Shown: positions 1 to 6,310, counted from the stretch's first letter. The stretch: 6,691 nucleotides of DNA from Deltaproteobacteria bacterium (GCA_023230665.1 JALNWY010000164.1:1-6691), one strand, 5' to 3'. Program-made: numbers and translations. Notes: generated from the letters alone by a model not told the origin.

Positions 1-227
1 CGGCTTGTGATGATCCATATCTTTTTGCCGCTGAAGGCGTTCAGGTCCGCGCAGGCGGTCTCGCACCCCATGATCGCCAGAATGGAGTCGACATCGGGGT
101 CGTCGGGCGGCGCGAACCGTACCGTGCCGCCCAGTTCTTCCCTGATGCGTCTGACCGCCTCGGCCCGGTCATAACGGGGATTGCACCCTCCGCAGTATTT
201 CAGGCCGATCGAGCGGATCTTCTTCAT
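1..227 (-). CDS. Small cysteine-motif (CGGCN) protein, 3' part outside the window
   Basis: About 75 residues are visible before the reading frame runs off position 1. The protein starts MKKIRSIGLKYCGGCNPRYD; its main features are CGGC at residues 12-15 and a second cysteine pair in GCETAC near residues 54-59. Four spaced cysteines suggest metal or Fe-S binding or a thiol redox role, but no function can be assigned. There is no signal peptide or membrane segment, so it is probably cytoplasmic. The ATG overlaps the stop of the dehydratase gene as ATGA (224-227), a classic translational-coupling arrangement. The AAGGAG motif (229-234) ends only 1 nt before the ATG, unusually close, so initiation may depend on ribosomes finishing the upstream gene. 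Inference: an accessory protein for the dehydratase (cluster assembly, protection or electron transfer) or a co-expressed metabolic protein. The Pfam CGGC domain was considered, but the surrounding residues do not obviously match what I remember of it. Confidence 0.8.
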   Translation of the reverse strand, partial: MKKIRSIGLKYCGGCNPRYDRAEAVRRIREELGGTVRFAPPDDPDVDSILAIMGCETACADLNAFSGKKIWIITS

Positions 228-1675
228 GCTCCTTCTATGCCGCAGAGCTTCTTGGCCACCTTCTTCTTCACATCCATGTTCACCTGCCGCGAGATCATGA
301 TGCGCTGGGCCTGCGGCGAGCCTGCCCCGTGCATGGACTCGGTGAGATAGCCGACCGCGGCGGTTCCCATGGTGATGTTCTCAATGAGCCTGAGCATGCG
401 CATCCTCGTTTCGGTCGAGACATCCGTGCTTCCCCGGTAATACTTGTCGAGCCACTTGCCCACCTCCGGCGAACGCAGGTCGTCCTCGGAGGGCAGCGTC
501 ACCATGAGCCCGCCTGCGATGTCTTGTGCCAGACGGGCGATCTCATAGGGGAACCGCGTCACGTTCTGCTTGCAGACGTTGGCGAGCAGGGTGTTTACGT
601 AATAGGTGCCGCTGGGCTCCCTGTGACCTTCCGCCGCACAGGCAATCGAGCCGCAGAACAGGGTTTCATTGAGATGATTCATCTCGATGATCTTGTCCTT
701 TACGTGGGATGCCTTGTGCGCGCCGTTGTATTCAGCGATGCACTGGGTCGCGCCGATGAGAACGTCGCCGACGCCGGCCTTGCATGCATAGCTCTGGCGG
801 TGGTAGGAGGCGAACTGCTCCACCAGCTGGCCTGCGAAATCCCATTCCTTGTACATGAACACCCGCTCCCAGGGCACGAACACATCGTCGAACACCACCA
901 GGGCCTCATGGCCTCCGTAGATCTGGTTGCCCCGGTCGATGGCGCCTTTCTCCAGCTTGCGGGTGTCGCACGACTGGCGGCCCATGATGTAGATGATCCC
1001 CTCGGCATCGGCGGGCAGCGCGAACGAGATGGCATAATCCCTGTCTTCCTCGCGCATGCTGATGGTGGGCATGATGATGATCTCATGCGAGTTCACGGCC
1101 CCGGTCTGGTGGCATTTCGCGCCCCTGACCACGATGCCGTCCGGCCGCTCCTCGACCACGCGCATGAACATGTCCGGATCAGCCTGTTGGTGCGGTGCCT
1201 TGCTGCGGTCGCCCTTGGGATCGGTCATGGCCCCGTCGCAGGTGAGATCGTTCTCCTGAACGTATTCCATAAACTTCAGAAAACGCTTGTTGTACTCGGT
1301 GCCGTACTCCCGGTCGATGTCAAAGGTGGTCATGGACAGGGCATTCATGGCGTCCATGCCCACGCAGCGCTGGAAGCAGCACCCGGTGAGCGACCCGAGG
1401 AGCCTGCCCATCTTGCTCTTCTTCACCAGATCGTCAACGCTCTGGTGAATATGGGTGAACCGGTTGATCTTCTTGCCCGTGATATGCGAGGTAGCGGTCA
1501 TGAGATCCTCGTACTCGGGCATGTGTGCAAACTCGTAGGTGGCGGCAACCGCGTTCATGGAGGGGCGGATAATCGGGTCGTCCACCACGTTCTCCACCCG
1601 TTTCCCGAACATATACACCTTGAGCTTCAGTTTCCTCAGGGAATCTTCGTATTGTTTTGCGTTCATCATCGGCAT
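224..1675 (-). CDS. abfD: 4-hydroxybutyryl-CoA dehydratase / vinylacetyl-CoA delta-isomerase family protein
   Basis: 483 aa, close to the family's usual ~490. Characterised members use FAD and a [4Fe-4S] cluster to dehydrate 4-hydroxybutyryl-CoA to crotonyl-CoA and to isomerise vinylacetyl-CoA. The fold is the HpaB/acyl-CoA dehydrogenase type, with an N-terminal part to about residue 280 and a C-terminal helical part after it. Family signatures seen: CCFQRCVGMDAM (99-110), GAMTDPKGDR (148-157), RGAKCHQTG (184-192), GRQSCDTRK (232-240), YHRQSYACK (291-299) and ESMHGAGSPQAQRIMI (446-461). By recalled alignment to the C. aminobutyricum enzyme, the cluster ligands should be C100, C104, H292 and C298, with E257, Y296, K299 and E446 as active-site residues. 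The H-to-C spacing is one residue shorter than in that enzyme. The ATG at 1675 is chosen for AAAGGAG (1683-1689) 7 nt upstream. The adjacent crotonase, thiolase and dehydrogenase support a crotonyl-CoA product. A related dehydratase or isomerase with another substrate remains possible. Confidence 0.9.
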   Translation of the reverse strand: MPMMNAKQYEDSLRKLKLKVYMFGKRVENVVDDPIIRPSMNAVAATYEFAHMPEYEDLMTATSHITGKKINRFTHIHQSVDDLVKKSKMGRLLGSLTGCCFQRCVGMDAMNALSMTTFDIDREYGTEYNKRFLKFMEYVQENDLTCDGAMTDPKGDRSKAPHQQADPDMFMRVVEERPDGIVVRGAKCHQTGAVNSHEIIIMPTISMREEDRDYAISFALPADAEGIIYIMGRQSCDTRKLEKGAIDRGNQIYGGHEALVVFDDVFVPWERVFMYKEWDFAGQLVEQFASYHRQSYACKAGVGDVLIGATQCIAEYNGAHKASHVKDKIIEMNHLNETLFCGSIACAAEGHREPSGTYYVNTLLANVCKQNVTRFPYEIARLAQDIAGGLMVTLPSEDDLRSPEVGKWLDKYYRGSTDVSTETRMRMLRLIENITMGTAAVGYLTESMHGAGSPQAQRIMISRQVNMDVKKKVAKKLCGIEGA

Positions 1676-1942
1676 GATAACACTCCTTTTTCTTTGTTAT
1701 TGATCGTACCCCTCTGTTTTGTGCACGATTTCTTAAAGAGATCAGAAAACACATTCCTGCTCGCGGAACCTCCGGCCTGAGCATGATTTTCGGTAGATCT
1801 CGATTACAGTGCTCGGCCCAAGAGTATTCGAGAAAGGCACCCTCTCCTGAAATCTTTTCGAGCAGGAACCGGGTGATTTTTTCGAGCACGACGACAGACC
1901 CGACGACCGGCTCGGCCGCTCCGCTGATCATCTCCAAGCCGG
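1676..1942. other. Gap between the hydratase and dehydratase genes, no convincing gene
   Basis: At 267 bp this is the longest gap inside the cluster. On the minus strand an open frame begins at TTG 1937 or ATG 1931, right after the hydratase stop, and its first ~45 codons look protein-like (MISGAAEPVVGSVVVLEK and on). It has no stop before the dehydratase and runs about 240 bp into that gene in another frame, so it is not a normal gene. It may be a decayed remnant or chance. The part nearest the dehydratase (1680-1760) is AT-richer and could hold a secondary promoter, but I see no good -35/-10 pair. No intrinsic terminator is visible, so transcription may read through. Confidence 0.5.
1855..1888. 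repeat. Short direct repeat TTTTCGAGCA x2
   Basis: The 10-mer TTTTCGAGCA occurs at 1855-1864 and again at 1879-1888, exactly 24 bp apart. A related CTCGAA/TTCGAG word recurs near 1827-1832. The 24-bp period equals eight codons in the unassigned minus-strand frame, where it encodes LEKI twice. It could be a trace of former coding sequence, a pair of protein-binding half-sites, or chance. Confidence 0.35.
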
Positions 1943-2707
1943 TTATTTCCCAGTGAACTGGGGTTTTCTCTTCTCCTGAAAAGCTTTCATCCCTTCCTTC
2001 TGATCAGATGTCGAATACAATTCAGCCCATACATTGACCTCAAAGATAATCCCGGAGTTCAGATCTTTGTCGATACCATAGTTGATAGCCTTTTTCGCAT
2101 CCTCGATGCCTCGAGGGGATTTATCCAGGAGCTTGTGCACCAGGGATTTCGCGTATTCAACCGGGTCCCCGTCAACAACCCATTGGCAGAGCCCCCAGGC
2201 ACTCGCAATCTCTGCATTGATGATATTGCCGAAATAGATCATCTCCCGTGCGCGGCCCAATCCGATAAGCTTCGGAAGGCGCTGGGTCCCTCCTGCTCCA
2301 GGCATGATTCCGAGTTTGACCTCCGGAAGCCCGACCTTCGCATCGGTGCTGAAGATGCGGAAATCGCACGCAAGAGTCAACTCCAGACCGCCGCCAAGGG
2401 CGAATCCTCTTACTGCGGCAAAGGCAGGGATCGGCAGGGCTTCGATCTTGCTGTACACGTTGTTGAAGACAAACTTTCTGGCCTCGGCCGGATTCATGCC
2501 CATCATCTCTGCTATGTCGGCACCTGCCGCAAAATTATTTCCCTCGCCGGCAATGATCAGGGCACGCGCACCCTCTTCGTTACCAACCCTCTCAAGTAGT
2601 GAATCCAACTCCTTGATGAGCCCTATGTTGAGCGCGTTGAGCACCTCGGGCCGGTTGATCTTGATCATCGCTATCTGGTTTTCGTACTCGTATTTCAGAT
2701 ACTTCAT
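1943..2707 (-). CDS. Enoyl-CoA hydratase / crotonase
   Basis: 254 aa, the usual length for a single-domain crotonase-fold enzyme. It should add water to crotonyl-CoA (or another short enoyl-CoA) to give the (S)-3-hydroxyacyl-CoA. The oxyanion-hole motifs are FAAGADI (59-65) and RGFALGGGLEL (100-110). Both catalytic glutamates of true hydratases are present: E109 in GGGLE and E129 in LPEVKLG, 20 residues apart as in rat mitochondrial hydratase (E144/E164). PGAGGTQRLPKLIG (136-149) is also typical. The start is set at ATG 2707, where the protein begins MKYLKYEYEN and AGGAG lies 8 nt upstream. An in-frame ATG at 2752 would add 15 basic residues (MAGLKKPRRRTGDAG) that the family does not need; it lacks a good ribosome site and its codons overlap a strong hairpin. 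The gene lies 90 bp downstream of the thiolase, same strand. Substrate by context is crotonyl-CoA; specificity is inferred. Confidence 0.92.
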   Translation of the reverse strand: MKYLKYEYENQIAMIKINRPEVLNALNIGLIKELDSLLERVGNEEGARALIIAGEGNNFAAGADIAEMMGMNPAEARKFVFNNVYSKIEALPIPAFAAVRGFALGGGLELTLACDFRIFSTDAKVGLPEVKLGIMPGAGGTQRLPKLIGLGRAREMIYFGNIINAEIASAWGLCQWVVDGDPVEYAKSLVHKLLDKSPRGIEDAKKAINYGIDKDLNSGIIFEVNVWAELYSTSDQKEGMKAFQEKRKPQFTGK

Positions 2708-2715
2708 CCCGGCAT

Positions 2716-2720
2716 CTCCT
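2716..2720 (-). promoter_or_regulatory. Ribosome binding site AGGAG that decides the hydratase start
   Basis: AGGAG reads on the minus strand 8 nt before ATG 2707. The alternative ATG at 2752 has only a weak purine run upstream, so this site favours the 254-residue form over the 269-residue form. Confidence 0.75.
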
Positions 2721-2727
2721 GTTCGCC

Positions 2728-2750
2728 GGCGGGGCTTTTTTAGTCCCGCC
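2728..2750 (-). repeat. Hairpin in the thiolase-hydratase gap
   Basis: On the minus-strand transcript GGCGGG (2750-2745) pairs with CCCGCC (2733-2728). Inside this are an A-C mismatch and two more pairs (CU/AG) closing an all-A loop. It ends 7 bases before the hydratase Shine-Dalgarno. No U tract follows, so it is not an intrinsic terminator. It could stabilise the message downstream of a processing site or modulate hydratase translation; that role is inferred. Confidence 0.55.
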
Positions 2751-2756
2751 ATTCTC

Positions 2757-2768
2757 TGCTGCGCAGCA
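2757..2768. repeat. Perfect 12-bp palindrome TGCTGCGCAGCA
   Basis: TGCTGCGCAGCA equals its own reverse complement and lies between the thiolase stop and the hydratase start, just upstream (in the transcript) of the hairpin at 2728-2750. It may be a protein-binding site or form a second small RNA structure. No other copy was noticed by eye in the window. Confidence 0.45.
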
Positions 2769-2797
2769 TTCTTCCATTCATGGGGAAAGCAGCCCTG

Positions 2798-4012
2798 CTA
2801 CTCGTCTACCCTGATAACCGCGCAATCGCCTTGGGCCAGACCGCCGCAGATACCGCACACTCCATATCCGCCGCCCCGTCTCCTGAGCTCGTACATCAGT
2901 GTGAGCAGAATCCGTGCGCCGCTCGCCCCCACGGGATGGCCGATTGCAATGGCTCCGCCGTTGGGGTTTGTCTTTTCCAGGAGCTCGCGCCACTTTGTTT
3001 CGTCGCCTCCGGCGAGGATCTTGGCGGAAACCAGGGTGACTGCGGCAAAGGCCTCGTTGATCTCGATCACCTTCATATCGTCGATGCTCAGATCAGCCCG
3101 TTCCAGGGCCTTCTGGATCACGAAACCGGGAAGCTCGGCCATTCTTCTGGGCTCACTCGCACCGCTCGCCACTGAGACGATGGTGGCAAGAGGCTTGACC
3201 CCCATCTCCTCTGCCTTGGATCTTTTCATGATGATGACCGCGGCAGCCCCTGCATCAAGGCCAGGGGCGTTGCCGGCGGTCACCGTGGGGCTTCCGTAGA
3301 TGGTCTTCAGCCTTGCAAGACCTTCGAGTGTGGTGTTCGGCTTAGGGAACTCGTCGCGGTCGAAAATGATCGGATCGCCCCGTTTCTGCGGAACCTCAAC
3401 AGGCACCAGCTCGTCCTTGAATCTCCCGGCCTTGTCAGCCTCGCCCCATTTCTGCTGCGAATTCTGTGCCCACTGGTCCTGTTCTTCGCGGGATATGCCG
3501 TATTCGATGGCGATCTCTCCGGCATCCTTGCCCAGGGGAGAGTACTCGCGGTAGGTGATGGGGTTGAGATAATCCTGAACCAGGAGTGGCGCCATCCCCG
3601 AGCCCCATCGGTGCCCGTTCATCAGGAGTGGGGTGTTGCTCATGTTTTCCGCGCCCACTGCCATGCAGGTATCTGCTTCATCCAGCAAAATCGCCCTTCT
3701 CCCCAGATGAACGGCGCAGAGCGAAGAACAGCATGCCCGATCGATGGTCAGCGACACCAGGTCTTGGGGCAGCCCGGCCCGGAGCAGTGCCTGGCGCCCG
3801 TTCACGTTGTCGAAGAGCGCGGCCTCGGCCTGATCGCACATGCCATAATAGAGCTCGTCCAGGTCTTCTCCTTTGAGGCCGGACCTCTTGAGGCTCTCCT
3901 TGATGACAATGCACCCCAGATCGGTGCTGTGAATGGTTCTCAGAGTGCCGCCAAACTTGCTGAACGGTGTTCTCACTCCACTTACGATTACAACATCATC
4001 CTTGTTTTTCAT
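2798..4012 (-). CDS. Thiolase (acetyl-CoA C-acetyltransferase-like)
   Basis: 404 aa, full length for the family (~390-400). It should cleave acetoacetyl-CoA (or a longer 3-ketoacyl-CoA) with CoA to give acetyl-CoA. The N-terminal half begins VVIVSGVRTPFSKFGG (7-22). The nucleophilic cysteine should be C94 in DRACCSSL. The C-terminal half carries INEAFA (318-323), GGAIAIGHPVGASG (352-365) with H359, and the second catalytic cysteine C389 in CGGLAQG. TAGNAPGLDAGAAA (245-258) is also diagnostic. The residues around both cysteines differ from the textbook CGSG and CxGGG forms, which may reflect a distinct subfamily. The ATG at 4012 has AGGAG about 6 nt upstream. The gene follows the TetR gene after 71 bp and precedes the hydratase. 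Context argues for acetoacetyl-CoA thiolysis; the sequence alone does not fix chain length, and the synthetic direction is also possible. Confidence 0.94.
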   Translation of the reverse strand: MKNKDDVVIVSGVRTPFSKFGGTLRTIHSTDLGCIVIKESLKRSGLKGEDLDELYYGMCDQAEAALFDNVNGRQALLRAGLPQDLVSLTIDRACCSSLCAVHLGRRAILLDEADTCMAVGAENMSNTPLLMNGHRWGSGMAPLLVQDYLNPITYREYSPLGKDAGEIAIEYGISREEQDQWAQNSQQKWGEADKAGRFKDELVPVEVPQKRGDPIIFDRDEFPKPNTTLEGLARLKTIYGSPTVTAGNAPGLDAGAAAVIIMKRSKAEEMGVKPLATIVSVASGASEPRRMAELPGFVIQKALERADLSIDDMKVIEINEAFAAVTLVSAKILAGGDETKWRELLEKTNPNGGAIAIGHPVGASGARILLTLMYELRRRGGGYGVCGICGGLAQGDCAVIRVDE

Positions 4013-4083
4013 CGCTTACTCCTACTCCCTTCATTATTCTCCTGCTTGCGAAAGGCTCTCGCGGCTCCATGAAAGGCGGCGTC

Positions 4084-5262
4084 TCATTCTTCGTCCCCCC
4101 GATACACCATAGCCGCCGAACAGAAAAGCTTCGTTGCATGGTTGATCTCCTGGATCTTGTCTTGACCTTTGCCATCATGGAACATCATCCACCGGAGGGC
4201 CAGGTGGCTGAACGCGCCAAAGAACATGTTCCTAAATACGCGCGGATTCACATCGGGCCGAAAGCAGCCTTTTTCTTTGCCTTCCTCGATGATTTCTTCG
4301 ACCACGCGGAAATACCTCTGGAAACTCTCGAACGCCTTGGAACGGTAGAACCGGGGGTTCAGCTGGAGCTGGAAAAGGAATACCTTGAGAAAGTCTTCCT
4401 GGGTCAGCATCAGGAAGAAATAGTATTTGGTGAACCTCTTGAGCTTGCGGATCGGGTTCTTGATATGAAAGGTCTCGGACAGCTCGTAGAGATTTTCCTG
4501 GAACCGGTATCTAGGGATGGAGAGAAAGACATCCTCTTTATTCTCAAAATACTCATAGACCGAAGCCTCGGATATTCCGGCAATCTTTGCGATTTCAGAA
4601 ATCTTTGCCTTGGTAAATCCTTTTTCTGCGAATACCTTCTCAGCAGCCCTGAGGATCCGATCCGCTTTGGTGCAAATCGGCCTCGCGCTTGAGGTAACCA
4701 TGGCATGAACAAGGGACATAATATCATCGAGATCACCAGTGCCCTCTTCAATTTCGCCAAGGGCGAGGGAGCTGATCACCTCCATGTCCAAGGTGCCGAG
4801 AATGATATCGCGCACCACCTTAACACTCAGATCCGAGCGGAACGAGCCGTCCTTGATACCGTTGTCCAAGATACCGTACATAACATCGGCATACTCCTTC
4901 ACGAGCTGGTAGGCCGGCGTCAGATAGAATTCTGGTGAAGACCTGCATTCGAGAGTCAATATCCTGCCGTATCCCGGGTGGGTGTCGATGTCTCTCAGAT
5001 GGAACCAGATCATTTTGCTCAGGCGGCTCTCAGCATCACGAATACCCTGCAGATGCTCTCTCAGCAGAAAGAGCACCTCTTTCATCCGCTCGCCGGGCAC
5101 AGAAAACAGCAAATCTTCCTTGCTCTTGAAATACTGATAGATCACTGAGTCTGCAACCCCTGCTCTGGCAGCGATTTCCAAGATGGTGGCGTCCACCAGA
5201 CTTTTTTCCGACATGATTTCCTCTGCAGAAGCCAATATCTTGGCTCGTTTATCTTCAGCCAT
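4084..5262 (-). CDS. Tandem (double) TetR/AcrR-family transcriptional regulator
   Basis: 392 aa, about twice the usual ~190-210 of a TetR protein, built from two complete TetR units. Unit 1 has its helix-turn-helix at about 6-52 (TILEIAARAGVADSVIYQYF at 26-45, then KSKEDLLFSVP) and a helical C-terminal part to ~190. Unit 2 has its helix-turn-helix at about 200-250 (KISEIAKIAGISEASVYEYF at 220-239, then ENKEDVFLSIP) and its own ligand-type domain to ~390. The two halves align visibly across their DNA-binding segments, showing duplication or fusion. The frame is continuous, so this is a single protein and not two misjoined genes. The ATG at 5262 has GAGG about 8 nt upstream. Its position between the dehydrogenase and thiolase genes suggests local control, probably repression relieved by an acyl-CoA, as for FadR-type TetR proteins of fatty-acid catabolism; ligand and operator are inferred. 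Confidence 0.94.
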   Translation of the reverse strand: MAEDKRAKILASAEEIMSEKSLVDATILEIAARAGVADSVIYQYFKSKEDLLFSVPGERMKEVLFLLREHLQGIRDAESRLSKMIWFHLRDIDTHPGYGRILTLECRSSPEFYLTPAYQLVKEYADVMYGILDNGIKDGSFRSDLSVKVVRDIILGTLDMEVISSLALGEIEEGTGDLDDIMSLVHAMVTSSARPICTKADRILRAAEKVFAEKGFTKAKISEIAKIAGISEASVYEYFENKEDVFLSIPRYRFQENLYELSETFHIKNPIRKLKRFTKYYFFLMLTQEDFLKVFLFQLQLNPRFYRSKAFESFQRYFRVVEEIIEEGKEKGCFRPDVNPRVFRNMFFGAFSHLALRWMMFHDGKGQDKIQEINHATKLFCSAAMVYRGDEE

Positions 5263-5327
5263 CAGAGAACCTCATATCCGGGTTGTGTACCGGCCTCTGC
5301 GTAATCATCGTCATTGTGCTCGTTCAT
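5262..5327 (-). CDS. Possible 21-codon leader ORF overlapping the TetR start
   Basis: On the minus strand an ATG at 5327 opens a 21-residue frame, MNEHNDDDYAEAGTQPGYEV followed by L, whose TGA shares its A with the TetR ATG (TGATG). The peptide is acidic and has no recognisable motif. There is no clear Shine-Dalgarno before it, so it may be chance. If translated, it would couple ribosomes into the regulator gene. It lies within the 106-bp gap after the dehydrogenase stop. Confidence 0.25.
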   Translation of the reverse strand: MNEHNDDDYAEAGTQPGYEVL

Positions 5328-5368
5328 GTATTTTTGTCGCACCGATCGATAAAGTGAACTGCCCTGGC

Positions 5369-6229
5369 TTATTTATTATAGGTATACCATCCCCTGCCTG
5401 CCTTCCTTCCGAGATGTTTCGCATCAACCAGCTGTCTCAAGATGAGCCTGGGCCTGAACCGCTCGCCATACGCGTCGAAAAGAATCTGCTGGACCTTCAG
5501 GTTCAGATCATTGCTGGTGAGATCCATCAGTGCGAACGGGCCAATCGGATGTCCCAGACCATACCTGCATGCGGTGTCGATATCTTCGGAACTCGCAACT
5601 CCCTCCTCCAGGAGCCTGCACGCCTCCACCCACATCGCGTGCAGAAGCCTGTTGACAGCAAACCCGGCAACATCCTTTACCCGCACAGGCTTCTTGCCGA
5701 TTGTGCGACAACACTCCATCATGAGCTCCACTGCATTTTCTTCGGTATCGAGCGCAGGTATTACCTCGACCAGCTTCATGACGAACGCCGGGGAGAAGAA
5801 ATGTGCCCCCAGAAACTTCCCGATCCTTTGAGGGCCTACAGAGGTAGCCAGAAGGGTGATGGGCAGGCTGGAGGTATTGGTAGCGAATATGCACTCGGGT
5901 TTGCAGATAGTGTCCAGCCGCGAGAGCACCTCCTTTTTCACATTGAAATCCTCAAACACGGCCTCGATCACCACGTCCACGTCTTCGAAGCCCTCGAATT
6001 TGTCGGTCAGGCGGATCCGGCCGAGGGACTGCATCTTTTCTTTCTCGGTCATCTTGCCCTTTTTGATCGACTTGTCCAGTACGCCGCTCAGTCGCTTCTT
6101 TGCCCGCTGAGCGAGATCGAGGGAGATTTCATGGATGACCACACTGATACCCGATGCGGCAAAACACAGCGCGATCTCAGCTCCCATCATGCCGGCACCG
6201 ACTACTCCTACTTTTTTGGTATTTCCCAT
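5369..6229 (-). CDS. hbd: 3-hydroxyacyl-CoA (3-hydroxybutyryl-CoA) dehydrogenase
   Basis: 286 aa from the preferred start, matching the ~280-residue single-function dehydrogenases and not the long FadB-type fusions. It oxidises (S)-3-hydroxybutyryl-CoA to acetoacetyl-CoA with NAD(P). The Rossmann motif is VGVVGAGMMG (7-16), with acidic E34 after the second strand favouring NAD. Substrate and catalytic residues seen are NTSSL (118-122), H143 in GAHFFSP, E155 in MKLVEVI and N193 in GFAVNRLL. The C-terminal helical domain contains GLGHPIGPFALMDL (224-237) and ends GRKAGRGWYTYNK. HFFSP has Ser where many homologues have Asn. The start is set at ATG 6229 because AGGGGG lies 10 nt upstream and the glycine motif then falls at the usual distance. 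An ATG at 6268 would add 13 residues without a ribosome site. It is the first gene behind the promoter at 6311-6339. Confidence 0.93.
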   Translation of the reverse strand: MGNTKKVGVVGAGMMGAEIALCFAASGISVVIHEISLDLAQRAKKRLSGVLDKSIKKGKMTEKEKMQSLGRIRLTDKFEGFEDVDVVIEAVFEDFNVKKEVLSRLDTICKPECIFATNTSSLPITLLATSVGPQRIGKFLGAHFFSPAFVMKLVEVIPALDTEENAVELMMECCRTIGKKPVRVKDVAGFAVNRLLHAMWVEACRLLEEGVASSEDIDTACRYGLGHPIGPFALMDLTSNDLNLKVQQILFDAYGERFRPRLILRQLVDAKHLGRKAGRGWYTYNK

Positions 6230-6239
6230 GATTAACTTG

Positions 6240-6245
6240 CCCCCT
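6240..6245 (-). promoter_or_regulatory. Ribosome binding site AGGGGG for the dehydrogenase
   Basis: AGGGGG reads on the minus strand 10 nt before ATG 6229. The upstream ATG at 6268 is preceded only by an A/T-rich run, so this site supports the shorter 286-residue protein. Confidence 0.6.
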
Positions 6246-6262
6246 GGATATGCGATATTCTC

Positions 6263-6283
6263 CCACATCCAAAATTTATGTGG
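6263..6283. repeat. 21-bp inverted repeat in the leader, candidate operator
   Basis: CCACAT (6263-6268) and ATGTGG (6278-6283) are a perfect 6-bp inverted repeat around a 9-bp centre. It falls about 20-40 nt downstream of the predicted transcription start and upstream of the dehydrogenase ribosome site, so a bound repressor would block the polymerase. A 21-bp span with this symmetry suits a TetR dimer site. It could also form a weak RNA hairpin. Binding by the TetR-TetR protein is inferred. Confidence 0.45.
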
Positions 6284-6310
6284 ATTTACTTTGTCTTTTT
6301 TTTGAATAAC

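Noticed and set aside
329..1780. Plus-strand frame of 483 codons opposite the dehydratase
   Set aside because: It is antisense to a gene with clear family motifs, is rich in His/Val/Gly/Ala as expected of a mirror frame in GC-rich DNA, and shows no domain.
1434..1937. Minus-strand 167-codon frame from TTG 1937
   Set aside because: It overlaps the dehydratase by about 240 bp in another frame with an Arg/His-rich low-quality translation; only the first part is protein-like, and it is described as part of the gap.
2304..3299. Plus-strand 331-codon frame
   Set aside because: Antisense to the hydratase and thiolase, Ser/Pro/Ala-rich and lacking any recognisable domain.
3967..4692. Plus-strand 241-codon frame
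   Set aside because: Antisense to the second TetR unit, whose motifs are unmistakable on the minus strand.
5183..6235. Plus-strand 350-codon frame
   Set aside because: Antisense to the dehydrogenase and the start of the TetR gene; no motifs.
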